Shown: piece after piece, positions 1-21,000 of the stretch
Position numbering within the stretch: position 1 is the stretch's first letter
Layout: every line of letters starts with the position of its first letter
Source: Campylorhamphus procurvoides
Taxonomy: Eukaryota; Chordata; Aves; Passeriformes; Dendrocolaptidae
Assembly: GCA_013396655.1 (NCBI GenBank)
Contig: WBMV01003298.1
Span: forward strand, 2,450,695-2,514,694
Direction of reading: 5' to 3'
DNA: 64,000 nucleotides
The notes under the pieces: model-generated
What the model saw: only the letters and a program-made list of their open reading frames with translations
Told to the model about the DNA's origin: nothing
The model's database searches: none
Position numbers and translations under genes: made by a program

Positions 1-7418
<7,418 letters not shown>

Positions 7419-7490
7419 GGGCTGCAGGGTCTCATCTCAGCAGACAGGGGGGGGTTTGGTGTAAATTCCTTCAGAAAGTTGTTTCTTGCT

Positions 7491-7496
7491 AATAAA
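7491..7496 (+). terminator. NMNAT3 poly(A) signal AATAAA
   Basis: A canonical AATAAA lies 73 nt after the NMNAT3 stop, giving a very short 3' UTR (about 7419-7515). It is the first such hexamer after the stop. Cleavage would fall near 7510-7520. Confidence 0.7.
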
Positions 7497-7519
7497 AAGG
7501 AAGCACATCTGTCCACAAT

Positions 7520-8860
7520 TCCTTGAAATCATGTGGTGTTTTAAATACATGAATCCTTTTGTGGTGGTGCTTAAGCAAATTGGGATGCTCAGCTGCATAG
7601 CCTAAAATATAGAAAGAACAGCTTCCTTGTGAAAGTAAAGGAGATCTTCACAAGAAATATTCATCTTTAGTAATACTTAAGGGTCAAACATAGTACTTTC
7701 CTAAATTGTAATTCTGTAATCCTACAGACAGTTTTAGCATGAAGATGCCTTACTGTTTGAAACAGTGAAATATAATGAACCATAACTTTATATATCTATG
7801 AAGATATGTTTAAATATATATTACTGCTAAACTTTGACTTTATAAGACCCTGAATAACTTTTTGAGTTTTGGCAGTTTGGCCAAGAGATGGAAATAAATC
7901 TTTCTTTCATGCAAGCACTTAAAAACACATGGACCACTTATGCCACTTTTAAGCCCTGGATTCTCAAATGGCAGACAATCCTCATCCCCACATTTAAAGT
8001 GGGTTTCTTTGCTTCTCTGATCCAGAGGCTCCTAAAAGGGTAAGTAATTGCCAAAGCCCTGGAGTAGATAATATATCCAAGAGGAGCTTCAGTTATTCCA
8101 TTTGAAAATACACAGTGGAATATAAATGAAAATATCTAAGAATTCAGTGTTTGAGCAGTAATTTTAGCCAGAAAAGGTCTGTTCTTTTCTATGTTGGTGG
8201 CCTGTTGTGCTGACTCAGTGTTTATCATTTCTGGCAGAAGACACCTTCAAAGAATACAGACACTCTATAAAGTGTTATGTTTGTGTTTCAAAGTTTTTTA
8301 AATTAACTGAAAGCATGCATTCAGTGGTGATGTAGCATTTATCAACATATAGAGCTAAGCACTGTTTCTCAATACGGGCTCCCACCTAACTGGCCCCTTT
8401 TGAGCCCTCAGCTGGCCAAACAGTTTCCACTGGTGGTTCTCCAGAGTTAAGGAGCTTGGGGAACAAGCTGAAGTAAAGCCAGACCCACGTTGGTTTCACT
8501 GAAAGAATCTCTATGATCATTTTCTAGAAAAAAGAAGGTATGAAGTAGCTGAAACATATTCAAGGAGGAAGAATTTGCCTCAAAAGCCACACTAGATAAG
8601 TGCTTGTGTAGCTTTGGCTGATATCCTAAACTAAACCTATTTAAAAGGGTTCTTTTTCTGAGTGGCACGAGAAATGGAGGGGTAATACGGTTAAAATGGA
8701 TCTGCCTTATAGAAGTTGTATGAAAGGTGCACGTTTCATTCAGCTGAAATCAAGTCATCCTGCTGTCATTGGAAATCTCAGAGGTTCAGCCTTGTGGAAG
8801 GACTTAAAGGCAGCACTTGAGCAGTAATCGGATTAGGAGGGCTCGCGTAGCTGCGTGGGC
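7520..8860. other. NMNAT3-RBP1 intergenic spacer, probable RBP1 upstream region
   Basis: Only about 1.4 kb separates the NMNAT3 poly(A) signal from the RBP1 start region, so this holds the proximal RBP1 upstream sequence. By eye there is one isolated GGGTCA half-site (about 7681) but no paired AGGTCA-type direct repeat, and no CpG island. No repeat element was recognised. Confidence 0.6.
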
Positions 8861-8870
8861 TAACCCAGAG

Positions 8871-8877
8871 ATAAAAG
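8871..8877 (+). promoter_or_regulatory. Candidate TATA-like box of RBP1
   Basis: ATAAAAG lies 106 bp before the RBP1 ATG, predicting a start near 8900 and a 5' UTR of about 75 nt. The surrounding 100 bp is mildly GC-rich but has few CpG pairs. This is a motif match only; a TATA-less start is possible. Confidence 0.4.
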
Positions 8878-8976
8878 AAAGCAGAGAGCCAGCCTGGCCC
8901 AGGCGGGCAGGGAGCTGTGTGGTGAGAGGCAGCACAGCGTTCTGAGCCTTCCCCCTGCCCAATCACCCACACAGGG

Positions 8977-9049
8977 ATGCCTGCAGATTTCAATGGCTAC
9001 TGGAAAATGGTCAGCAATGACAATTTTGAGGAGTATCTGAAAGCACTGG
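8977..9049 (+). CDS. RBP1: RBP1 exon 1
   Basis: 24 codons plus one base. It encodes the first strand and the start of the helix-turn-helix lid (NFEEYLKAL). Donor G|GTAAGG. The split codon G+AT gives Asp25. Confidence 0.97.
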
Positions 9050-12000
9050 GTAAGGTTCCCTTCGTACTTCTTCAGTAAATAATCAAGAAATGCCACCTTG
9101 GTCTTTGCATTAATCTGTTTTTTCTTGTACAGCCATAAATCATTTTTGGAAGAAATATTTTTGTCAGGAATGCACTTTAAGAATTGCCTTAAGCAAAATC
9201 ATTTTTACTTTTTGCCATCTTGAAGCTTACATTAACAGAGATTAAACTATATAGCTTGAAGAGGTAAGTGACAGATTTCAAACTCAGAAAAAACAACAAT
9301 TATTTAAAAAAAGAGTTAAATTTTTGTCTTTAATAAAGAATCAATACTGCACACACAATGCAATTTTGTGTTTATATTTTAAGTCATTAGTATTTCTATA
9401 GAAATATTGAAGGCCTTATTAACTGTCCAGTACAAATGGTATTTTTAAAAGATTCCACATAATGAGAAAATCGAAACATCCAGTTATTTAAGTTAAAAGA
9501 ATTAGGTTATGGACTTTTTCCTGGTGAGACGGCTGGCCTGAAAGATCTGGACATTTTATTTATCTTTGTTCATTTTAGCTCTCCCTATAAGTGACAAGCT
9601 TCTTTTTGTGGAAGACTTTTCTGTGTAAAAATGATTATTTTTCTTTTTCAGATGTAAATGTTGCAGTAAGGAAAATAGCAAACTTGCTAAAGCCTGACAA
9701 AGAAATCCTTCAGAACGGGGATCATATGATCATTAAAACTCTAAGCACTTTTAGAAACTACATCATGGAATTTGATGTAGGAAAGGAGTTTGAGGAGGAT
9801 TTATCTGGGGTGGATGATCGCAAGTGCATGGTAAGAATTAGAACTGTAACAACAAAAATTAAGAATAGTCCTAATGTAAGGCCTCATCTGTTAACCTGTC
9901 TGTGTGGCTATTCTTCAGATTACTTCTGCACCTCTCAGTTTGCCAGGATGTACCTACAGTTCTGAGTTCTTAGTCAGGAGCACAAAGCTATTTTATCAGG
10001 GACATATGTTAGTTAAAAAGTTAGTCAAAAAGTTCTTGGTTCATTTTCAGAATCTCTTCACTGGGTGATGTGTTTAGTAGAGGAAATCCACTGATTGCAG
10101 GACCAGGCACTTGTCCCCATGTGCAGTAATGACTGTGTGCTTGAAACATTTATATATATTAATTAAAATTATAAATATGTATTAATTAAAATTATTATAA
10201 GCATTTATTAGAGCAGACATGTTAATTACTGGAACAACTCTTACTGAAATGAATAAACACTGAGGTCTCTGTCTCTGAACTCGGACTCTTACGAGCTCAT
10301 TTTGCTTGCCAGAGAGACAGTATTTTTTCTCTTATGACTGATACATATCAATTAACAGGGAAAAACTTGAGAATACCAAGTTCTCACCTGGTAGTTCGAA
10401 AACATGGCAGTGGCAATATTCTGCAGTGAAGAAGCTGATAGACAAAAGACAGTTATCTCAGGAGCAGCTATTTGGTTTGGAGTAGAACCTAATTCACCCT
10501 ACTTTCAAAGGTTACTCCAACATTGTATCTGTTTACTGTTTAGTGCAAAATGCTCATTCAGCCTTGGAAACAGAAGGTAAAAAAACCCCAGGGTAATCAC
10601 TAATCCTGGCTGGATTTTTTGTTAAGAATGACTGAGGGATGTAACTCCAGCAAACCCTCCAGAGATGTCCACGTCTCTGTGTGGCCCCCAGGCACAAATG
10701 CCAGCTGGGGCTGTGCAGTCCAGGGCACCCATCACTGGTCCTTTAGTTGCCTTATGGTAACATGTCACACTCTAAAGTCCAATTTTCCCATTAAAGACTT
10801 ATACATGAGGCCTCTGTTTTGTCAAAGGCAAAACAGTACCAGAAACTGTCTTTCTGAAGCCACTTCAGTCTGATAAACGTGATGTCAGGCAAAATTTGCA
10901 TTGTAAAGCAACAAAATAACTCCCAACAGTGCAGAAAGTCTTGTCAGCGAAGGGTCATGGGGATTGTAAGAGATACTGGACCACTCCCTGAGTGGTGTCA
11001 CGAAGAAAAGCACCATAAAAGCAAAGGTTGAATATGATCCTTAGTGTTTCCTTTGCTCATCTAGAGCTTGTGGAACTGCATGCCATAAATGGCTTAATCA
11101 TTACTAGTCAGCATGTGTAATGGGAGAGATTGTGAACCAATTATTGTTATTTATATTGTGGACTGAGCAGACCACTGGGCTAGTTTTATCCAAGTAGCTC
11201 AATGTATGAGCAGTACAAAGTAACATGGATAAGACAAATTACACATTAAACATTAATCTATATAGCAGAGCAATCATCAGGAGACTAGAAAAAAATAACC
11301 TTAGGGGTAATTCACCCTATAGTATAGATTGTTTTTTATTTTAATGAAGGATATATCATCTAACCAGAGTTAACATAATGTTAGCACCGTGAACAGGTTA
11401 CATCTTGGGTGTAATTCCCTGAAATTGTCTTCCCTTCCAGCTGTAAAACATCCTTGAGTCGCTCAGAGTAGAGTGTAACTACAGAAATTCCAAATCAATA
11501 CTGTCCATAATGAGGAAAGGCTAAAAAGCTTTGCTGATCCTTATTTTAGATGTAAGGTGACGATCTGACACTGGGAATTGGTACCCCCGGGACACTACGG
11601 GCCCCCTCCTTCATTTCAGTGAGGGCTTTCTCATTTTTAGGGTTGGTCACTGCTGGAAGCCTGTCTGAGCTTTCGGGATCAATGAGTTAATTGAGCAGGA
11701 TAAACCTTAGGAGTTTTCAGTTTGTCCTCCTCTGGACCCTTAACTGTCTCTTTCATGTATGCATGTGTTTTTAGGTGACTGTTTGCTTAGGGGTATAGGG
11801 AACAGCAGTTGGTGACATCAGGTCCTTTAAGATTTTGTTTCTGTGGGGAAGTGAAAATTTGCTACTTTGGAATCTTTAGAAACTCAAAACTTTCTGCAGG
11901 CTTAATCACACTTAATATTCAGGGTTGTTGAAGACTTGGCAGTTTGAAGTACAAAGGTAAAAGAGAAGTTTGCATATTTAGGAGCATTTTTTATTCTTTG

Positions 12001-15000
12001 CAAATGTTACAAGGTGCATGTAAGATGATGTAGAAAGAAGGTGAGAACATTGTATTACATTTTTTCTCACATGATGTGAATTGAACCATGTAGTCAAGTT
12101 CCTGCTACTTGGAAGAGTTTGTTCAGGAATTTAATTGGTAACACAGATCTGATGGATAATGTACCAAGACAGAAATTTAAAGTTAAATGGATAACTCTGG
12201 CTCTGGTATTTCCTGCACTGAGTATTTGATCCTGCTTAGTTCTCACTGGAGTTCCAGTCTTATGAAATTTCCTCAGTTTTAAATATAATGTCTACAATCT
12301 CTCATTGTGACTAATTTAATGAGTGTTTCAGGTATTGCACTAAGTAAGAAACTGTTTCCTGGATGTAAATGTTACTGTGGGAAACATTTACTGTGCACAA
12401 AACAGGCAAGACTTTATTGAAACAATTAATTCAAAACCATCTCCGAAAATATATCTCATTCATCAGCAGATAATTTTGCTTCCCTTTTTCACCATCAGTA
12501 GTAAACAGTGGAGCTGAGGAAACATCTGTAATGTGAAATCAGTCCCAGAACACATAACGGGGCAGGATCTGACATTAAGCAGAAGATACAAACCTGACGT
12601 ACCTCCAAAGTGTATTTGCTTAATACAGGGTAAAAAAAATTATGAAATAGTGAACTGAAAAACTTAAAGGCTGAAACAAAGGCTGAAGTTTCACATTCAG
12701 AGTCTTTGCACCCAATGAATCAAAGCACATTGAGAATGGGGTAGCTCAGATGCAAAAATTACTTTACTAAATTTTTACTTTTCTAATAATTTTGCTGCTG
12801 AGGTCAGAGGAAGCTTCTGCATTATAATTTTTCTCTGCTGTTTAAGCATTTCACTGAATTGCTTTAGCTCACACTATGCAGAATGAATCTGACCTTTGAC
12901 AGAGACTAAGGGCAAGTGATCTGTTGAAAAAATCAAGCAAGATTTTCTGTTCTAAATATAGAACAGCAGAATTTCTTGGATAACTGAAAAACAGCATTAG
13001 TTGCATTAGAACTGAATATTTGGCCAAGCAAGTGAGGGATGCTCTGGTAATTCAGAACCTTGTACTCTGGCACAGTAATTTTCTTCTTCCATTGAAGCAG
13101 GAAATGAAACAACAATGACTGGGAGCTGGTAAACAGAGAAACCAGCAGGAATTTTAAACTGAATGTGGGAAATAATAGATATTAACCATTTAGTTAACAA
13201 AAAAATTGAGTGCAGTCGGAATATAACCATGAATAAGTTATCAAATGGGTGTTTGGGACTCCTTTATTTGAACTAATATAACTCCTAGTCATGGTTAAGA
13301 CTTGCTGGGGAGGATAGGGTGAGGATTTGGGAGTTGCAGAATTCACTCACCAGATATATCATCCATCTGACCATAGGAAGTATCCTCCTCAAAACAGAGT
13401 AAATCAATGTTTAAGACAGACACATAAGGACTGATCATAGGCCTGGCCATTCTGCTACATGTACTTTATCCTCTGAAGGGAGATAAGTTCTTTGAAACTG
13501 CAGTTTTTATTAACAAACATGCCTGATGTGACCCTGATTCCTCTCTAGTTTGTCTGAAGTTTAGTTGTTCTGGACATAATTTAATTTAAACCACTGCAAG
13601 GTCAGAATAAAGCCCTCTTACAAAATCACATGGCTCATGAAGCTTATTTAACTATTTAGGCAGGGTTCCTCTGTTACACAAATGGAATTCACAGCTCTTA
13701 ATCTAATTTAGAGTAGGTTTTGGAATTAAGACTTTGTTGCCAGAAAAACAACAACCAAGAAACAACACTCCAAGTACTTGGAATTTCAGTGGGGATCGCC
13801 CACAGGATGAGAAGAGTCAAAATAAATTGTGTCTGTCTAGTAAGATGCAAGATCATCAATATGTCTTCACTTGATACCTCTGATAGAGCTGCTCTGTTTC
13901 TGCCCCCTTCACATGGCTTGTAGGTACTTTCTCATATGCTTGGTTGGATCAAGCATTGTTCTAGAATCATTGTTGCTGGGACAACTGTCTTCTAGAATTT
14001 GAGTCTTCTCTCAAATTTAGTGGCCCCTCTCCCTCTGCAGCGCTGTAATTTCCTCAGCACTGTAATGCCTCACTGGCATAATCACTGATTTTTTTTTTAA
14101 TTTATCTTTTAATAATTTGAAAGAGGTAGACTTCATGTACTTTTCTGTTGATGTTTCTGACCTTTTACAAACTGCTCTCCACAGAAAAGCCCAGTGAAGC
14201 CCTTTGAGGTCCAGAGAACAGAGGTCTGTCTCAGGCGCTCTAGAACTCTGATTCCTCCTGTCTCTGTCCCTCAGCAAAGAGGAGCTGTCCCCTCTTCCCT
14301 GCCTTGTCCCACCCTGCCTGCTCTGTTGGCCTTCCTACTTGTGACCTGTAAGTGACATGCTCAGCACACTGTGCAGTGATATCAAACAAGATCTCCCAGA
14401 TCTTTTGCTGTATCATTTAAGATGTCATAAGCTTCAAATTTTGCCCTGCTGGATTCATATCTAAAATTTGAGACTGATCAGAAGCTTTTGAGCTAGTTAT
14501 TCACAGAACCACTGCTAGCACCCTGAACCTCTGTAGGGAGAGTGGGTTTGGATGGCTTTGGCACTTCAGCTTTTTGTGAATTCTACAAAGCTCTGAGCGT
14601 TATGAATGCAGAGAGTGCAATCAGAAAGAATCAGCTGAAAAGCTGAGAACCAGATGTAACAAATCCAATTTTGAATGACAAGCCATTAGTGATATATACA
14701 ATTGCAACTTGCTAAAATTACACAGGGGATAAATCAATTATACACATTAATTTAAACAGTAAGTGTCTTAGAATCGATTCTGATACTGGCACAAAGTGAA
14801 TTGCATGTGCTGGTTTTTACTTTTTTTCCTGGCATTGGATATACACAAGTCTTCCTATTTTTGGCATTATTTGTATACAATTTTATTTCAGTAAGAAAAA
14901 AGAAATCCACCATTCCTAAGAAATGAAGCAATATGCAGTGTCCAAAATATTGATTCTACTCCTTCTCCCACATATTGTCAACTGCATACCCTGGAGCTTT

Positions 15001-18000
15001 AGCACGACTCCCTGGGACACATCTCTAGTCATTGCTTTCCTTTTCTGCTCTTATGAGCAAGGATTCAGAATAAGGAATCTGAGCATTTAAGATCTGCTGC
15101 TATCTGACAGCAGCTTACCTTTGATCTAAAATGTGTCAATCCAATGCTAAGCCCCTTTTCTAGCAATTCTAGCAGTGGAGATGCTGACAGTAATAGAAGC
15201 AAAGAGGGCTCTCATGACCTGGGTCCGGTGTGGCTGTGTACGTACACCCTTTGCCCAGCTGCCTTGGGGTAAAGTCCAGGAATCCTGCCACTAATTTTTC
15301 TGTTGGGTTTGTTGTTTTCCCAGTGGTTTCTCTCTCTGTCACCAACCTGCCAGATGCAGACTTGAAAAGATAAAAGGAATAGAGAGCCTAGGAGATGACA
15401 AACCGTGGCTGTGGCCGCAGCCTCCTCCCCAGCTCACAGCATCACAGAATGCCCCTTCACAGCTGCATTAGACTTTGGCTGTGACATCAGCATTGGTTAT
15501 TCCATCAGCACTTCCTTGGATGAAAATTTCCCCTACAAACTGCTTGCCAGAGGTTTTTATATCACTTTGATAGGTAGTACAGATGAAAAGGCTTTATCTT
15601 GAGAAGCTATTAATACCTTGTTGGATATATTGCTGTGCTTGACCAAAGGTTCTAGGATATTTTCTGAGGTGTTATTTGTAAACACCGTACAGGACACAGC
15701 TCAAATTGGATTTTCCTATGTCATCTGGCCTTAAAAAATGACTTTCCATTGTTTGATCTTTCTTAAATCATAATTACAGTTGTAAGATGGCATGTCATTC
15801 TCACAAGCAGGGAATCAGGGCTGGAGATGGAGCATGGAGTGTGCCGTGCACTTTCAGAGCTTTGCAGTCATTTGCTGCCCCATGTATAGAGACAACACTC
15901 TGAAGGGAAGTAGGAGAAAAATAGAGCTGCTACTGCTGGGTTTCTCCTCCAGATGGGAAATCAATAACATATTTTTGATGCTGCAATTCGTATTTGTAAA
16001 TGCAATGTGTCAAAAATCTATGGAGCATTAACAAAAAATGTTCATGAACTACTTTGAAAAAAAGTTATTTTCTTTCATTTGTCTGTTAAATACATTATGT
16101 ACCTTCAGCTGCAGAGCACCTGCCACAAGCCAGCACAGCAGGGACAGCCACAGGGGAAGGGGAAGCATTGTGCAGAGCCAGCATCACATCTTTGCACTTG
16201 GGCCTTGCTGGGAAATACAAAGTTCTCTGATAACATGTTGGATGACTGTTTCAGTAAATGACAAAAGTCACCCTCTCTACCTGGGGGGCAGTCTGACTTG
16301 CCACTAGAAGCTGGAATTGTGTAAGACTTCACTACTGTTACTGCTGCTAGAGAGAAAGCAAATACATGGTCAATAATGGGATTTGGTTTCATTAAATATT
16401 TCATTTAATAAATCTATCTTGTCTCATAACTGAAAACAGTAATGAGAATACTTGAATCATAATTGCTTCCAGCTTTAATTTTCAGGAAGATCGTGCTGCT
16501 ATGCACATGAATTTAAATCTTCACAGCACAAAGAGATTAAATCACTAACAAAGTGTGTGAATGACCAAGTAATGAAAGGAAAATATCAGAGTACACAAAA
16601 AGTGTAAGACTACAGAATTCATACCATAAAATTAAAGAAAGCTTGAACTATTTTTGTGTTCTCAGGCTACAAAGGCTTTTGCACTTCCCAGAGGAGCTCC
16701 ATTCTCTATTATTACACCTCAAGAGCAAAGAGTATATAGTCTGAAAAATGTGCAATATTGGTGGGTAGAATTTTTGAGAAGAGTTAAATTAAGGCAAGAG
16801 TGACTCTTATTTATCTTACCCCATTATGTTTTCTTGTTTTCCTTCAGTATTTTTAATAGCACTGTCCACTAATTGCATTAAACACCATTCTCTATTGAAG
16901 TTTCCTACAGAATTAGAAGCATCTGACCTAAGAAGTATTCATCTTAGGTTTAAGTATGACCAGGTAGTGAGTGGAGGAGGGTGAAGAACAGGAAGTGCCT
17001 GCCTGGCCATGCTGTGCCCACCAAAGCCTGGCTGAGGTTTCCAGCCAGTCCAGGTGGCAGCAGTGGCTCAGTGTCTGTAACCAGGCAAACCTCAGTAACA
17101 CTGTTATCAAAATGAGGGCAAATAAGGTTAATTAAAATGCCTGCTTTTCTAAGAAAAATAGCTTGACATAAAAGGTAAAGTGTTTCTTTATCTTGATAGC
17201 ACCAGCAGAGGGAAACAACAGCAATTCAAGGGTCATACAGAGCTGCCTCAATCTATTTGAGTGCTTGGCTCCTGATTACACTGTGGTGAGATCCTGATTT
17301 AGTCTTTAAATATAAATCTTTGCTTTTATATAAAGCAAAAGAGATGATATATGCACCAAGAGTGGTATTTTTGGAGTATTATGTTCTGACTCAAATATTT
17401 GGGAATGTTGTAAGGCAAGCATTGCTCTGTCTTAGGTGTTGGTAGAGGGTGCACGTGGAGCAGCCACAGCAACTCCGACCTCAACTAACACTCAATGTGT
17501 GTCTCAATAGAGGTATCTGGAGAGGAAGAACTTGTTTCAATCTGAGTTGAAAGAGAATTTTCTATCTTCTGTATTAGTGTGTCTTTAACAAAAGACACAT
17601 CGAGACATTACAGTTTGACCTAAAGAAAGAAAAGATGCGGGTGCTGCTGATTAATGTCACTGGCATAAAGGGCTTGTTCTGCTAACAAGGAGAAGGACAC
17701 TGTGTTCTGCAGTATTCTGTCCTTTCTAACCTTCAGAGCAAAATAGTACATACAAAAATCAGAAATGGGATGGTTTACTCATATCCCTTCAGTATTGATG
17801 TTTCTCAAACGGAAGGCAGAGGGTGATAACAGAGAATGTTGTCTGATAAACAGCTTGGTTAACGGCCTGTGGTATTATACTCTTTGTGGTTATCACCAAA
17901 TTGCAAAAAGCAATATCTAATCTTGACTGGGAAAACAAGAAAGCCACAGAAAAAAAGTGTGTTGTTTTCTGAGATGAAACAATTTCAATCACCCTTGGAG

Positions 18001-21000
18001 GCTAAAAAGTTACCGTTTCCTTGCACTGCTGCACATATTTGTCAATTGCCCCCAAATGTGCTAAGGCAGGGAATGTTATCAGGCCTAATAACTTTCACAA
18101 CTGACTTTGAGCATTAGCAGGACTAATAAAGTTGGATCTTACTTTGTCATGGTATGTTGCCTTTGAATTCACATATAAACCCACAAAAATTAACTACCAA
18201 GCTAGTCTAATGATTTAACTATGCTGAGCTAATACTCAATGGATACAAATAAGTGCAGTTATGAAGCAAAGTTATGTATACAAATGCTTCATTCCACAGT
18301 ATTCCTCACATGTACAAGTTATCATTCATTTTCTGTTATATTCAGTTTTAGACTCAGAAATTCTTAGATTTGTTAGCTTATAAATTAAACATTTTTCACT
18401 TTGCCTGCTATTATTTGTTATCTTCTCTCTCTAAGTGGAAGTTCTGCAGATTCAGATACAGGAGAGGATTTATTTTATGGGTGAGCACATAAACTACAGT
18501 TTTACCCAAATGTGTTGCTCCTTCCTGCATTAACATTTTTTACATCAAGAGGATACGGTTTCATTTAAATGTTTTCTACTACTTGGTTCAAATACATCAT
18601 TTTACAAAAGCAAACAGAGGAATTTCTGATTGCATTTTCCGAGTTGAAGAGATTTTTAGCAAGGACACCTGAGTTTGTCTTTCAGAGACCCTGTATGGTA
18701 CAAACAGACTATATGGGATCAATCCCGATGCCTTGCCTATGATTGTCTATTCTGGCACTCTTTCTACTGATTCGTTTTCCATGCTTGTTTAGTCTAAAGC
18801 TTCCCATGGGAGGAGCCTGCTGGCTGTACTCCTGCAGAGATAGTGGCTATCAGGGTTATCATTTAAGAACTAATTGTTTGTGACACACACAGATTAAATA
18901 AATAGGATTGCACAGCTCCTGAGTGTTGAACTGGTATTCATTCCCAGAATGAAAAATGGAGACTGACTTCTCTTAGAAACTGCCCAGGATGGATGCAGTA
19001 AGTTTCCTGTAATGACACATTAGAATTCATCATGGCTCTGCATTTGGCTGCTCCTGCAGGCAGTGGCTGAAGGCTTTTACAAGATAGACAGTAATTCCAT
19101 ATTTAGTCCTCAGAGTCACTTCAAACAAGCTGATTTAAAAGCCATGTGCTAATATTGGTGTTAAACTATCCTCATGGAGCACAACTTGTCACTGCTCTTC
19201 CCTCTCTAAGTATTTTACAGGGTATTGTTCCTCTTTATCCGAGGGAGATGTGAAAGGCAAGTTGTCAGTAAACACTAAGCGGAGTAAGAAGCTGTAGGAT
19301 GCACAATGTATGCATGTAAATGCCATACATTTAAGAAGTTTTAGGAATGAAGTTTTCCTGAACTGCTCCAATATTCACAGAAGTAGTGTGTTGAACACTG
19401 CAACCCCTGCTCTCACTCTCCTTCTGCCAGTCCTGGCTCAAGTGGTTCCCCAGCCTCAGGTACAGAGGCACGATGCTGGGAAAGTTCCCACTTGGCTGAT
19501 CCTTCCAAACCACTCTGTTCAATAAAGGAAGGCAGATTAAGACAAGAGGAAAAACCAGCTCGGTATTCAAAAGCCTTGCTCATCCAAAATGCCGGTAAGT
19601 GGGAATTGTTTCCAGATAGAGAAAATGGGGAATCATTCTTAGGGTGGGAAAACCAAACTGAGCCTCAAGTTTTCAGCTCCTTTTGTAAAGGCAGTGTTGG
19701 GCTGCAGAGCCTTCTGTTGCTGTGTTTGTCAGCAGGGAGGGAGGAGTGTGCTCTCATCATCAGTGATTTTGATGATATTTTTGCTTCCATTTAAACAGCT
19801 TTATCTCATCCTTCCAGGTTTTTGGCAGGCAATTGGGCAGCAACTTTCTGTTCTTTTGTAGTTATCATGACATACAATTCTTATGAGATATATTAATCCT
19901 TAATTATGTTAGAGATAAGTTCTGCTTCATGGAAACTAATCATAGTATCAGAGAATACTGCAGTAACACTGAACATGCCTATTTTGTTAGACCACTGTAT
20001 CTTGGGATGGAGATAAGCTTCTTTGTGTACAGAATGGAGAAAAAGAAGGTCGTGGTTGGACCCAGTGGATTGAAGGAGATGAAATGCACCTGGTAAGATC
20101 ATGTAAGAGGTTTTAAATGGCCCTCTTTTGAAATGGTCAGATGTAAAACAGCAGGGGATGTGCTGTTGGTTTGGCTTCCTCAGCCATGATTATGTATTGG
20201 TGCAGCATTTGACTTGTTTCTAAAGCAACAATTTCACCTGGAGCCACGACACTGGTGTGTCCTTACAAAGACTGGCAGTGCCAAAGCACTGCTCTGTCCG
20301 TCCAGACATGCCAGGCTGGAATGTTCATTTAGCATTTAACAGGCATTTAACAGTGTCCCTCACACAGTCTGTGAATACACAGTATGGGAGCTGCTGAAAT
20401 TGCACACCCAAAAATAAAGGGGAAATGCACCATTGTTCTTTTAAAATAATTACAGGCAACACTGCATTGTAGCCTAGACAACTAAAAGAGCAATTAAGTT
20501 TTTGAAATGCGTGTTCTTTCAGATCGTCATTTTTATCTTCCTGAATTAACAGGACCTGAAAGAAGATGCCTCTTCTTTTATCCTATAACTCTTTATAGTG
20601 CCCTCACTCTCTCATCAGTGCAGATAAAAGGCAGTCTTCCTGCTGACATGACAAAATCCAGCCTCCATTTCTGCTCACTGCTCAGGACTATTAGCATTCA
20701 GCAGTCTAAATTGTTGTCCTCTAAATACTCAAATCAGAAGCAGAGTTATGAAATCTTTGCACTTGTCCCTGTCAAGAGATTGATTTTAGAAGTCAGAAAT
20801 TCAGATTCATTTTCTGAAATATGTGTGTCTAGTGCCACTTTAGACATCCCAAGGTAATCGGGCTGGTCTGAGGCTCCTTCCAGAAGGCTATGAAGGGCTC
20901 TGTCACACCTGCCAGCTCATGCAGACATCTGTGCACTCGGTGCACTTGCACAATTTATCATAATCTATCTCAGAACTCAGTACAAAATTACTTCATGCAA

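Noticed and set aside
9591..9965. RBP1 exon 2 as a longer 124-residue ORF
   Set aside because: The coding exon is 9652-9830, bounded by a clear acceptor and donor of the family's exact length; the extensions are intronic read-through.
15405..16404. Cluster of overlapping small frames in RBP1 intron 2
   Set aside because: Frames lie on both strands with no shared homology, no splice signals and no codon bias; noise.
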